Source of the DNA: Chloroflexota bacterium
GTDB lineage: Bacteria; Chloroflexota; UBA11872
Assembly: GCA_022820025.1 (NCBI GenBank)
Contig: JAJEGF010000037.1
Coordinates: 1 to 59,899, forward strand
DNA length: 59,899 bases
Direction of reading: 5' to 3'
Both the position numbers and the translations under genes were made by a program. This document shows, in pieces, positions 40,476 through 49,276 of this stretch. Below the pieces are notes generated by a model that was not told the origin of the DNA, did not search any database, and saw only the letters and a program-made list of their open reading frames with translations. How positions within the stretch are numbered: the first letter of the stretch is position 1; each line of letters opens with the position of its first letter.

Positions 40476-41426
40476 ATGCACGCGCTGATTACCGGAGGCG
40501 CCGGCAGCATCGGATCGCGGCTGGCCGCCGCGCTGATCGAGCGGGGCGACCGCGTGACGGTCGTGGACGTGCGGGCGGACCCGGTGGCGCCGTCAGCATC
40601 CTTCGAGCGCGCGGACGTGCGGGTGGGCGAGACGCAGGCCGCCGGGTTTATCGACGGGATCGTGGCGGAGACGCGGCCGGACGCGATCTTCCACCTGGCC
40701 TCGCTTCTTTCGGGAAGTTCGGAGACCGATTCAGAGCTGGCCTGGCGGGTGAACCTGGACGGCATCCGCAACGTGCTGGAGGCGGCCCGGATTCATGGTT
40801 TGGGGCGGGTGCTGTTTCCCAGTTCGGTGGCCACATTCGGCATGGGCGTCGGCGATACGGTCACCGACGACAGCCCGCAGTGGCCGGCGGGTCTGTACGG
40901 CGTGACGAAGGTGCTGGGCGAGCGGCTGGGCGTGTATTACTACCAGCGCTTCGGCGTGGACTTTCGATGTGTCCGGCTCTCGGCCATGGTGGCGCCCACG
41001 GCGCCGGCGGCGGGCGCGGCCAGCGCGTTCGTCTGCGAGCTCTACATCGGGGCCGTGCGCGACGGCGGCTATACCTTCAAGGTCTATCCGCACAGCCGCA
41101 TCCCACTGGTCTGGGTGGATGACGTGGTTGGTTCGATACTGCAACTGCACGACGCCCCGGCCAACCAGCTCAGCCGCCGCGTCTACCAGGTGATGGGCTC
41201 GAACCCCACGGTCCAGGAAATGGCCGACGCGGTGCGGCGGCGGATGCCGGACGTAAAGCTCGGGTTCGACCCGGACCCCGTGCCCGCCGGCGTGGTGGAC
41301 AGCTGGGCGTCCAGCATGGACGACACCACCGCCCGCGCCGACTGGGGCTGGGCGCCCAGGTTTGACCTGGAGGGGATGACGGACGCGGTGCTGGCGGAGT
41401 TGGCAGCCGAAGGTTCAGCTGGCTAG
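40476..41426 (+). CDS. NAD-dependent epimerase/dehydrogenase (extended SDR)
   Basis: A 316-residue protein from ATG 40476. The Rossmann motif GGAGSIGS is at 7-14; the catalytic elements are PSSVATFG and YGVTKVLGE (Tyr-x3-Lys). The segment YYYQRFGVDFRCVRL recalls the SDR-type L-threonine 3-dehydrogenase and epimerase-like group rather than classical GalE. The substrate is uncertain. It follows the sulfatase-like gene in the same direction. Confidence 0.88.
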   Translation: MHALITGGAGSIGSRLAAALIERGDRVTVVDVRADPVAPSASFERADVRVGETQAAGFIDGIVAETRPDAIFHLASLLSGSSETDSELAWRVNLDGIRNVLEAARIHGLGRVLFPSSVATFGMGVGDTVTDDSPQWPAGLYGVTKVLGERLGVYYYQRFGVDFRCVRLSAMVAPTAPAAGAASAFVCELYIGAVRDGGYTFKVYPHSRIPLVWVDDVVGSILQLHDAPANQLSRRVYQVMGSNPTVQEMADAVRRRMPDVKLGFDPDPVPAGVVDSWASSMDDTTARADWGWAPRFDLEGMTDAVLAELAAEGSAG

Positions 41427-41448
41427 CGGCGCCTGAGCCCAGGATCTG

Positions 41449-42303
41449 TCAGCCGATGGGCTGGAACTTGTAGAGGGCGTCGTCGCGTTGAACTTCGCCC
41501 ATGTAGATGGCGCCTTCGGGGTCGACCCAGATGCCGTGGGGGGCGCTGAACGTAGCGCCGCCGTCGCCGGGGTCTTCCCAGGAGGTAATGGTCCGGCCGG
41601 CGAGATCGAGGATGGAGACGCGGCCGCCGACTTCGGCCAGGTAGATCACGCCGGCGTCCTCGTCCACGAAGAAGTCGGAAGGCTGGCGGAAGCCGGTCCA
41701 CTGGTCCATGTAGGCGCCCTCGGGATCGAAGACCTGGATGCGGTGGTTTTCGCGGTCGGCCACCAGGATGCGGTCGTCGCTGAGGGCCCAGATGCCGTGG
41801 GGTAGATCGAATTGCCCTGGCCCGGTGCCCGGCTCGCCCCAGGTATTGAGCAGCCGTCCGTCGGCCGCGAAGCGGTGGCAGCGGGTGTCGCCGTAGCCAT
41901 CCGAGACGTAGATGGAGCCGTCGGCCCCGAGGTGGGTGTTGGTGGGATGGCTAAAGTGCCCGCCGTCGGCGCTGGTGAAGTTTGGGTACCCGATGCGTCG
42001 CAGGACGCGACCTTCGGTAGTGGTGACCCAGACGACGTGGGCGTAGCGGTCGGTCAGCCAGAGGTGCTCGTTGTCGTCCAGGTAGACGCCGTGGGCATGG
42101 TTCAGAAGGTCGTCGCCCCAGGTATCCACGACCTGGCCGTCGGCGTCGAACACGATCATGGGGTGGGTGCCGCGGCAGAAGCAGTAGACACGGCCCCGGC
42201 TGTCCACGGCCACGCTGCCGATCCAGCCCAGAAAAACGTCGGCCGGCAGCTGCGGCCAGTCCTGCACGCGCTCGTAGCGATGCGATCCACTTCCTACCGG
42301 CAT
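41449..42303 (-). CDS. NHL-repeat beta-propeller protein
   Basis: A 284-residue, six-bladed propeller. Repeating units run IGSVAVDSRGRVYCF, HAHGVYLDDNEHLWLTD, HPTNTHLGADGSIYVSDGYGD, LPHGIWALSDDRILVADRENHRIQVF and APHGIWVDPEGAIYMGEV. This resembles peptidyl-amidating lyase-like or SMP-30-related propellers that bind small molecules or metals. There is no signal peptide. GAAGGGCAGG lies upstream of ATG 42303. The substrate is unknown. It converges on the epimerase. Confidence 0.85.
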   Translation of the reverse strand: MPVGSGSHRYERVQDWPQLPADVFLGWIGSVAVDSRGRVYCFCRGTHPMIVFDADGQVVDTWGDDLLNHAHGVYLDDNEHLWLTDRYAHVVWVTTTEGRVLRRIGYPNFTSADGGHFSHPTNTHLGADGSIYVSDGYGDTRCHRFAADGRLLNTWGEPGTGPGQFDLPHGIWALSDDRILVADRENHRIQVFDPEGAYMDQWTGFRQPSDFFVDEDAGVIYLAEVGGRVSILDLAGRTITSWEDPGDGGATFSAPHGIWVDPEGAIYMGEVQRDDALYKFQPIG

Positions 42304-42419
42304 CGGCCTGCCCTTCCGCGTGAACCTGTTGCGCGCCCATCGTAAACGGCGGCGGAGCGCTGCGCTTGTGGCGCATTTTTCACGGACGGGCGGGCCAGCG
42401 TCCGCTTAGACTCCCCGTC

Positions 42420-43382
42420 ATGGCGACCTTGGCAACCAGCGGCGCACCGGTTAGGGCCACTGGCCTGTGGAAGCGGTTTGGGGCGCTGGACGTGGTGCGG
42501 GACGTTTCGCTGGAGATCGCGCCGGGCGAGGTGGTGGGCTTTGTGGGGCCCAACGGGGCGGGCAAGAGCACCACGATCCGGATGATGCTGGACATCTTTG
42601 CGCCGGACCGGGGCACCGTTGAGGTGTTTGGCGCGCCGATCGACGACGCGGCGCGAAGGCGGATCGGATACCTGCCGGAGGAGCGCGGGCTGTATCCGGG
42701 GCTGAGGATTCCGCCGATCCTGAAGTACATGGCGGAGTTGAAGGGGGTGCCGTCCCACGAAGCACCCGGGCTGGCAGACGCGGCGCTGGAGCGTCTGGGC
42801 CTGACGGAACACCGCACCAAGAAGGTGGGCGAGTTGAGCCGTGGGCTACGGCAGTTGCTGCAGTTTGCGGCGACGATTCAGCACAAGCCCGACTTCCTGG
42901 TGCTGGACGAACCGTTCTCGGGCCTGGACCCGGTCAACGTGCGGCTGATGAAGAACACGGTGGCCGACCTGCGCGACGACGGGGTGGCCGTGCTGTTCTC
43001 GACGCATCAGATGACGGACGTGGAGGAGCTCTGCGACCGGGTGGTGATGATCAACCACGGCGAGATCGTGCTGAACGGCGGCGTGCGGGAGATTCGACGG
43101 CAGCACGCGAGCGACCGGCTGCTCCTGGAGTGCACGTCGGACATGCCGTACGCCCTGTGCCTGCCGGGCGTGGCGGCGGCGGAGATGCGCGGCGATGGCT
43201 GGCGCATCAGCCTGACCGAGGAGGGGTCGGCCGAGGGCGTATTGCAAGCGCTGCTGGACGCGGGCATTCAGATCGAGCGGTTCGAACGCGAGGCGCCGAC
43301 GCTGGAGGAGATCTTCCTGCGGATCGTGGGTAGCTCGGACGGGAACGGGACGGCGGATGAAAGGACGCACACCGGTGGGTAG
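42420..43382 (+). CDS. ABC transporter ATP-binding protein (NatA-like)
   Basis: A 320-residue ATPase starting at ATG 42420. Walker A is GPNGAGKST (43-51), the signature is LSRGLRQ (139-145), Walker B is FLVLDEP with Asp163-Glu164, and the switch His is in FSTHQM. A C-terminal DUF4162-like part follows (SDRLLLECTSDMP, PTLEEIFLRIVG). Together with the permease at 43357, whose start overlaps its end, it should form an ABC-2 exporter of the NatAB kind. Confidence 0.93.
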   Translation: MATLATSGAPVRATGLWKRFGALDVVRDVSLEIAPGEVVGFVGPNGAGKSTTIRMMLDIFAPDRGTVEVFGAPIDDAARRRIGYLPEERGLYPGLRIPPILKYMAELKGVPSHEAPGLADAALERLGLTEHRTKKVGELSRGLRQLLQFAATIQHKPDFLVLDEPFSGLDPVNVRLMKNTVADLRDDGVAVLFSTHQMTDVEELCDRVVMINHGEIVLNGGVREIRRQHASDRLLLECTSDMPYALCLPGVAAAEMRGDGWRISLTEEGSAEGVLQALLDAGIQIERFEREAPTLEEIFLRIVGSSDGNGTADERTHTGG

Positions 43383-44658
43383 CGTTCGCATTGTGACCCG
43401 GCACGAGTTCCGGACGGCCGTCACCCGTCCCTCATACATCATCCTGACGGCAGCCATGCCGGTGCTGGTGGCGCTGGCGGTGGCGGGCTTTGCAATTTTC
43501 ACGCTGGTGACACGGGAGGACGCCGAAGCCGAGACCGCATCCAGCGCCGAGTCCAGTGCTCAGACACCAAGGCTGGGCTACGTAGACCTTACGGACGGTC
43601 CGGCGCTGTTTGGCGCACATCAGGATCAGCCGGGCGCGGTGTTCGTACCGATGCCTGATCGTGACGCCGGAATAGCGGCGCTCAACGACGAGCAAATCGA
43701 CGCGCTATTCGTGTTCCCACCGGACTATGCCGAAACAGGAACGGTCGTGCGGGTTCGGTTCGCTGACGACGCGGGCGGCGTGTTCAGACCGGATGGTCCC
43801 TCGTATAGCGGGACGCTGCGCGGGTTCGTGCTTTCGAACCTATTCGCCGACGAGGTCCCGGTCGGGTTGGCCGAGCGGCTCCAGATCCCATACAGGCTGG
43901 AGATTGAGGAGGTCCGGCCCGACGGAGGGACGGAGGACGAGTCGGCGGGATTCGACCTGGGCCGGGCGGCGTTTTTTGCCGTTGCCGGCATTTCGCTGTT
44001 GTTCTCGGTCTTCTTCAGCTCTGGCTACGTACTGAACGCGCTGGTGGAGGAAAAGGAAAACCGGGTGATGGAGGTGCTGCTGTCGTCGGTCAAGCCGGAC
44101 GCGCTGCTGCTGGGTAAGTTCCTCGGTTTGGGCGCCGCGGGGTTGCTACAGATGGCGGCCTGGCTGGCCTCCGTCGGCGTGGGCGTGCTGGTGGTCGGCC
44201 TGATCGTGGACATTCCGGCCGACATTCTGACCATGCCGGGGGTTGGCGATATTGCCATCGCGGCCGGGTACTTCCTGTTCGGCTATGCGCTGTTCGCATC
44301 GCTGATGGCGGCGGTGGGAGCGGTCACGACTTCGCTGCGCGAAGCCAACCAGATCTCGGCCATCGTCATCGTTCCGGCCTTCATTCCGGTCTGGCTTAAC
44401 TTCATCCTGTTCTCAGAGCCGGAGGGCACCGTGGCTCGGGTGCTGACGTACATCCCGGTCACGGCGCCCGTCACCGGTTTCATTCGCCTTGCTATCGGTG
44501 CGATGGGTCCGTTAGAGACCGTGGCGGCGCTGCTGGTGCTGGCCGCCAGTGCGGCGGGCGCGCTGTGGCTGGCGATGCGGCTGTTCCGGGCATACCTACT
44601 GATGTACGGCAAGCGGCCGACGCTGAAGGAGATGGCCAGGAGCGTGGTGTCGGGCTAG
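43357..44658 (+). CDS. ABC-2 type permease (NatB-like)
   Basis: A 433-residue membrane protein. One N-terminal transmembrane helix (about 25-50) is followed by a large external domain (55-200) and a C-terminal bundle of five or six helices (AFFAVAGISLLFSVFF onward), with the family segment EEKENRVMEVLLSSVKPDALLLGK. It overlaps the ATPase gene by 26 bases, giving coupled translation. The substrate is not predictable; relatives export Na+, lipids or peptides. Confidence 0.9.
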   Translation: MKGRTPVGSVRIVTRHEFRTAVTRPSYIILTAAMPVLVALAVAGFAIFTLVTREDAEAETASSAESSAQTPRLGYVDLTDGPALFGAHQDQPGAVFVPMPDRDAGIAALNDEQIDALFVFPPDYAETGTVVRVRFADDAGGVFRPDGPSYSGTLRGFVLSNLFADEVPVGLAERLQIPYRLEIEEVRPDGGTEDESAGFDLGRAAFFAVAGISLLFSVFFSSGYVLNALVEEKENRVMEVLLSSVKPDALLLGKFLGLGAAGLLQMAAWLASVGVGVLVVGLIVDIPADILTMPGVGDIAIAAGYFLFGYALFASLMAAVGAVTTSLREANQISAIVIVPAFIPVWLNFILFSEPEGTVARVLTYIPVTAPVTGFIRLAIGAMGPLETVAALLVLAASAAGALWLAMRLFRAYLLMYGKRPTLKEMARSVVSG

Positions 44659-44722
44659 CTGAAGCTGGTCCAGCGTGGGTCCAGAGACTTCGAGTCAAGC
44701 AGGTCGCCGCGGACATGCTGGG

Positions 44723-45010
44723 CTATGGCGCGGCAGTTCCCTGGTCGATCGCCTCAAGGCGTTCCAGGATCCACATGCGCGCCAGAGTTGTCGGGCCGAT
44801 GCCTTTCCTCTTGGCTATCGCCCGCAGGGTCTCAAGGGTCTCGGGCGTGAAGCGCACGGTGATGCCCTGGGAGAGGTTCCTGGCAAAGCGGACGTTGACC
44901 GGCTCGAACTCGTCTTCAAAGTCGGCCGTGTCATGGGTGTCCCAGAACCTGGCCTCTTCTTCGCGGCTCGCGAAAGCCGGGATCCGCGTCTGCTTCTGGC
45001 GTTCACTCAA
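44723..45010 (-). CDS. CopG-family (BrnA-like) antitoxin without visible toxin
   Basis: A 95-residue protein starting at TTG 45010, with GGAGAGGAG nine bases upstream. EEARFWDTHDTADFEDEF is the typical N-terminal segment, and the C-terminal VRFTPETLETLRAIAKRKGIGPTTLARMWILERLEAI is a ribbon-helix-helix DNA-binding domain. Members usually follow a BrnT-type toxin gene; neither flank contains one, so this copy appears orphaned. The strong binding site suggests it is still translated. Confidence 0.8.
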   Translation of the reverse strand: MSERQKQTRIPAFASREEEARFWDTHDTADFEDEFEPVNVRFARNLSQGITVRFTPETLETLRAIAKRKGIGPTTLARMWILERLEAIDQGTAAP

Positions 45011-45196
45011 TCCGACACACTCCTCTCCGAATCCCAGTGTGTCCGATGGGCGGGGTTCGACGGCTGGATGACGTCTGCTTGAACTGGCCGATGCGGCGGC
45101 AATAGGGAAGGCGGCCGCTGCGCTGGGGGCGCGGGATATGGGTTAGGGCTAAGCTGCGGCTCGCGACCGCGCTGGCGCGCACAGGAGCAAGTACCA

Positions 45197-47035
45197 ATGA
45201 CGATTACGACGTTTCTGGGTGATCGCAGCGTGGGGATGCGGACGGGGTTTACGACGCGGCCGGTGGTGATGGGGACGCGCGGGGTGGTGACCTCGGGGCA
45301 TTACCTGGCGACGGCGGCCGGGTTCCGGATGATGGAGCAGGGCGGCAACGCCATCGACGCCGCGGCGGCCATGTGCTTCTGCCTGAACCTGCTGGAGCCG
45401 CAGAGCAACGGGCTGGCGGGCGAGGTTCCGACGCTGATCTACTCGGCCAGGGAACGCAAGGTCTACGAACTGAGCGGCATGGGCTGGTCGGCCCAGGCGT
45501 TCACGATCGACTGGTGCCGGGAGCATGGGATCGACCTGGTGCCGGGCGACGGGTATCTGCCAGCCTGCGTGCCCGCTGTGGTCGGCACCTGGGCGGCGGC
45601 GCTGGCGCGCTTTGGAACGCTGAGCTTCGGTGAGGTCTTGCAACCGGCGATCGAGTTGGCCGCAAACGGCTACCCGGTCTACGACAGCCTGCACAACAGC
45701 CTGGCCAGCAACGTCGATAAGTTCACGGAGCTATACCCGAGCACCGGTGAGGTGTATCTGCCCGGCGGCAAGGCGCCGAACGTGGGCGAGCTTCATCGCA
45801 ACCCCGAATGGGCCGAGACGCTGCGTGTCCTGTGCCGAGCGGAAAAAGCTGCCGCCGGACGGGGACGCATCTCCGGCATCGAGGCGGCGCGCGACGCCTT
45901 TTACAAGGGCGAGATTGCTGAGCGAATCCTGGACTTCATCAGCACGCCGATCGAGGACGCCAGCGGATCCGCGCACGCGGGACTGCTGAGTTACGAGGAT
46001 TTCGCGGATTGGGAAGCGGAGTTCAATGAGCCGCCGAGCGTCAACTACCACGGGTTGGACGTTCACAAGTGTTCCAGTTGGACGCAGGGGCCGGTGTTCC
46101 TCCAGCAGCTGACGCTGCTGGAAGGGTTCGACCTGGCGGCGATGGGGCATAACTCGGCGGACTACCTGCACACGTTGGTCGAGTGCGCCAAGCTGGCCTT
46201 TGCCGACCGCGAGGCGCATTACGGGGACCCGAAGTTCGACGACGTGCCGTTCGACCGGCTGCTCTCGAAGGCCTACGCGGAGGAGCGGCGAGCGCTGGTC
46301 GGCGAGATGGCGTCGCCGGATATGCGTCCGGGTGACGTGGGCGCCGGATTCCCGGATTACGCCACGGTCGACGTGGCCGAGGACAACCGGAGGGCGTTGC
46401 AGGTGGCGGCGCGTGAGGTGCGGGACCTGGGGCTGGGGCACGCGCACGTGGGCGACACGACGCACCTGGACACGGTGGACCACGAGGGCAACATGGTGGC
46501 GGCCACGCCCAGCGGCGGCTGGCTGGGCACCTCGCCGGTTGTCCGCGGATTGGGCTTTCCGTTGGGCACGCGCGGGCAGATGTTCTATTTGAATCCGGCG
46601 CGGCCCAACGCGCTGGCGCCGCGCAAACGACCACGAGCCACATTGACGCCGTCGCTGGTGACGCGGCACGGCGAGCCGCTCATGGTGTTCGGCACGCCGG
46701 GCGGGGACGGGCAGGACCAGTGGACGCTGCAGTTCTTCCTGAACCACGTGCACTTCGGCATGAACCTGCAGGAAGCGCTGGACGCGCCGACGGTGCACTC
46801 GGTGCATTTCCCGTCGTCGTTCTATCCGCGCGAGGCGTATCCGGGGCGACTGGTGGCCGAGGGACGGATTGACCCAGCAGTTTTGGCGGAACTCGAACGA
46901 CGCGGTCACGAGGTGGAAATCACGACCGATTGGGCCAACGGCAAGCCAATGGGTATCCGCTACGGCGGGCCGGGCGGCGTTATCTCTGGCGCCGTTTCAC
47001 CGAAGGGAATCATCGGGCACGCGCTGGGGTGGTGA
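45197..47035 (+). CDS. Gamma-glutamyltransferase family protein
   Basis: A 612-residue Ntn-hydrolase. The proenzyme should cleave itself before Thr421 in HVGDTTHLDTVDHEGNMVAATPSGG, leaving that Thr as the nucleophile. GGNAIDAAAAM (49-59) and PRATLTPSLV are typical, and the ending GGPGGVISGAVSPKG is as in the family. There is no signal peptide, unlike periplasmic GGTs, so a cytoplasmic or cephalosporin-acylase-like role is possible. Substrate may be glutathione or another gamma-glutamyl or amide compound. Confidence 0.9.
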   Translation: MTITTFLGDRSVGMRTGFTTRPVVMGTRGVVTSGHYLATAAGFRMMEQGGNAIDAAAAMCFCLNLLEPQSNGLAGEVPTLIYSARERKVYELSGMGWSAQAFTIDWCREHGIDLVPGDGYLPACVPAVVGTWAAALARFGTLSFGEVLQPAIELAANGYPVYDSLHNSLASNVDKFTELYPSTGEVYLPGGKAPNVGELHRNPEWAETLRVLCRAEKAAAGRGRISGIEAARDAFYKGEIAERILDFISTPIEDASGSAHAGLLSYEDFADWEAEFNEPPSVNYHGLDVHKCSSWTQGPVFLQQLTLLEGFDLAAMGHNSADYLHTLVECAKLAFADREAHYGDPKFDDVPFDRLLSKAYAEERRALVGEMASPDMRPGDVGAGFPDYATVDVAEDNRRALQVAAREVRDLGLGHAHVGDTTHLDTVDHEGNMVAATPSGGWLGTSPVVRGLGFPLGTRGQMFYLNPARPNALAPRKRPRATLTPSLVTRHGEPLMVFGTPGGDGQDQWTLQFFLNHVHFGMNLQEALDAPTVHSVHFPSSFYPREAYPGRLVAEGRIDPAVLAELERRGHEVEITTDWANGKPMGIRYGGPGGVISGAVSPKGIIGHALGW

Positions 47036-47187
47036 CGCCGCACCAGCTTGAATCCCGCGTCCGTCGATCAGAATCGAACGAGTGACGTGCATAGGATCTG
47101 CATACGGGCTGCACGTCCGCTCGACAGGTGACCGCTAGGCTCCCAAAATAGATTTAATCCGGCACGTGTTGGGAGGCCGACCGGGGT

Positions 47188-47928
47188 ATGAGCGGAGCCA
47201 TGGTGACTGAGGCAACAGCGGAAGCTGTGGCCAATGTCGCGCTCCCTGCCGTACGACAACAACCGCAGCGGCGATCAGGTCTGAAGCTTCGCCAGGCGAG
47301 ACCCAACGACAAGCAATCCGCCGGTCGTCTGCTACGCGAGGCGTTGACGCCTGAGCTGGCGGACGCCGTATTCGGTCTCGGCGTAGAGGGCGGCGCCACG
47401 AGCTACCTGGAGCGGCTCTTTGGTCGCACCGGCACGCTGTGGAGCTACGACCTGGCTACGTTGGCCGAAATTGACGGTCAGGTCGTCGGGCTCGTGTCGC
47501 ACGCGCCCTGGACGGAGTTGGCCCGACGCTACCGGGCAACGCTATGGGCGTATGCGCGTGTGTACGGACCCATACGAGCCTTCAAGCTCCTCCCGCGTCT
47601 ACGCGCCCTGATTCGAGCGAGCCCGCCTGTACCACCGGATCACTGGTTCGTTCCTTACCTGGCGGTGTCCCGGGAGCACCGGGGCAACGGCGTAGCCAAG
47701 GCCCTGCTTGCTGGCGTGCATCGGCGCGCGGACTGGCACGCCTCAGCCTGCAGCCTGTACGTGTTGGCCGAAAACCGGGCCGCTCGCGAGTTTTATCGGC
47801 AGGCCGGCTATGTGGAAGCGACGACCAAGACGTCACCCCAACTCAGCGACCTCGCGGGCACGAGCGGCCGTCTGCGCATGGACCGTCGGATTGCCGGCGG
47901 GCCAGCCATTCGAACCGAAACGTCGTAG
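47188..47928 (+). CDS. GNAT-family N-acetyltransferase
   Basis: A 246-residue protein with a GNAT domain from about residue 33 to 235. The acetyl-CoA binding motif A is LAVSREHRGNGVAKALLAGVH, and LYVLAENRAAREFYRQAGYVE is motif B. The central part (RATLWAYARVYGPIRAFKLLPRL) is an insertion of hydrophobic and basic character. Substrate unknown. It stands alone between the transferase gene and the convergent DUF2236 gene. Confidence 0.87.
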   Translation: MSGAMVTEATAEAVANVALPAVRQQPQRRSGLKLRQARPNDKQSAGRLLREALTPELADAVFGLGVEGGATSYLERLFGRTGTLWSYDLATLAEIDGQVVGLVSHAPWTELARRYRATLWAYARVYGPIRAFKLLPRLRALIRASPPVPPDHWFVPYLAVSREHRGNGVAKALLAGVHRRADWHASACSLYVLAENRAAREFYRQAGYVEATTKTSPQLSDLAGTSGRLRMDRRIAGGPAIRTETS

Positions 47929-48058
47929 CCGCCAACGTCGGTTCATGGGCTGATTGGGTCTACGGCCTCGAAATGCGCTCGTGGCTTCCGGCGAGCGCGA
48001 TGGAATCAGAGTCGCGCCGACATCCGGACTAATCCCGTTTACGCAATGAGGCGGCGTT

Positions 48059-49267
48059 CTACCACTGGCTGGATTCTTCGGCGTACACATGGTCAGGCAT
48101 CTTGTAGCTGATGCCGGCTTCGTCGAATACGGAAACTTCGAGCAATGACGTGAGGTTGGTGTAGTTGGTCTGGCGCATGTGCTTGTGGAAGAGCCTGCCC
48201 AGCGTGCGCTCAATGCGCCCTTGCATACGGAACCAGGGCAATACGCCGAACGCTGGGCTGGACGGATACTTCAGCTTGTTGGCGAGTTCCTTGCCGATGA
48301 GCGCACGGGAAACGCGATATACGTACTTGGCAAGGTGGCGGCGCTCTTCGGGATCGGTCAGGCCGATCAGGAGTGGGGCGGAGTTGATCAGTGAGTTCGC
48401 CATTGCGATGGATTCATAATCTGGCTCGGGCTCGCACATGCCGCCGATCTCGAAGATCCGCAGCGCCTCCTCTTCGTCGCGATACAGGATTGATTCGGGG
48501 ATTCCCATCAGGTAGCCGCCGTAGCGCCAGACCTGCATGAAGCTGGCGCGTTCTTCGTCGTCGTAGACGGCGCCCAGGCTCTTCATGTGCTTGAGGAGTC
48601 GCGCGGAGAAGGCCGTGATTGCAAAGCCGAGATGCGCGGCGCTGACGGGTTCACCCAGTTCATCAAAGTCCCAGTCGCCTGAATTGGCGAGCAGACGCCT
48701 CACCTGGGCGTGGACCATCCGAACGCGAACGGACAGCTTCCAGCCATCGCCGCCCCGATCCATGCCGCCGGGAACGAACATCTCGAGCATGTGGCGGTTG
48801 TTCTGTTTGAGTCGCCTGACGCCCTGCTCGCGCAACCGACCGGTCGTAAAGAACGACTTGCTGATGTTGGTGGAGAAGCCTTCGACCAGCGTCCCTCCGA
48901 CAAAGGCACCAAGAATGATCCTGGAATTCCGATGGAACATGCGCATCCCAGGGATGAGCGCGGCTTCGTCGACCCAGTCGGGAGGGATCTTCAATTCCTC
49001 GAAGAAATCCCGGACTTCGCGCGGCGCATCGTTGAGCGCGCTCTCGTCGTCCAGACTGTCCATGGCGGTCTGAACGATCCGCCACGATTCGCGGGGTCCG
49101 ATTTCTTCCAGGACCGTCATCATCGCGTCGGCCGCCGGGTCGCCGACGCGCGTGTGGGCTACGTAGTTTGAGGCCGTCTCCGGATCGAGGGCGCGAGCCC
49201 TGGCGTAGCCGGCGCGGTAACAGGTCGGCAGGTCCAGCCCGTCGGCCCGCGACGGCTCAGGATCCAT
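48059..49267 (-). CDS. DUF2236 (MpaB/Lcp-like) putative oxygenase
   Basis: A 402-residue protein of the ER-bound oxygenase/latex-clearing family, which includes haem-dependent Lcp rubber oxygenases. The recognisable blocks are LGAFVGGTLVEGFSTNISKS and FFTTGRLRE, RVRMVHAQVRR (the Arg/His haem-site region), SAAHLGFAITAFS, and WRYGGYLMGIPE. It starts ten bases after the end of the MMPL transporter, so the two are co-transcribed. The substrate could be a lipid or terpenoid moved by that transporter; this is inference. Confidence 0.82.
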   Translation of the reverse strand: MDPEPSRADGLDLPTCYRAGYARARALDPETASNYVAHTRVGDPAADAMMTVLEEIGPRESWRIVQTAMDSLDDESALNDAPREVRDFFEELKIPPDWVDEAALIPGMRMFHRNSRIILGAFVGGTLVEGFSTNISKSFFTTGRLREQGVRRLKQNNRHMLEMFVPGGMDRGGDGWKLSVRVRMVHAQVRRLLANSGDWDFDELGEPVSAAHLGFAITAFSARLLKHMKSLGAVYDDEERASFMQVWRYGGYLMGIPESILYRDEEEALRIFEIGGMCEPEPDYESIAMANSLINSAPLLIGLTDPEERRHLAKYVYRVSRALIGKELANKLKYPSSPAFGVLPWFRMQGRIERTLGRLFHKHMRQTNYTNLTSLLEVSVFDEAGISYKMPDHVYAEESSQW

Positions 49268-49276
49268 CTTGCGAAC

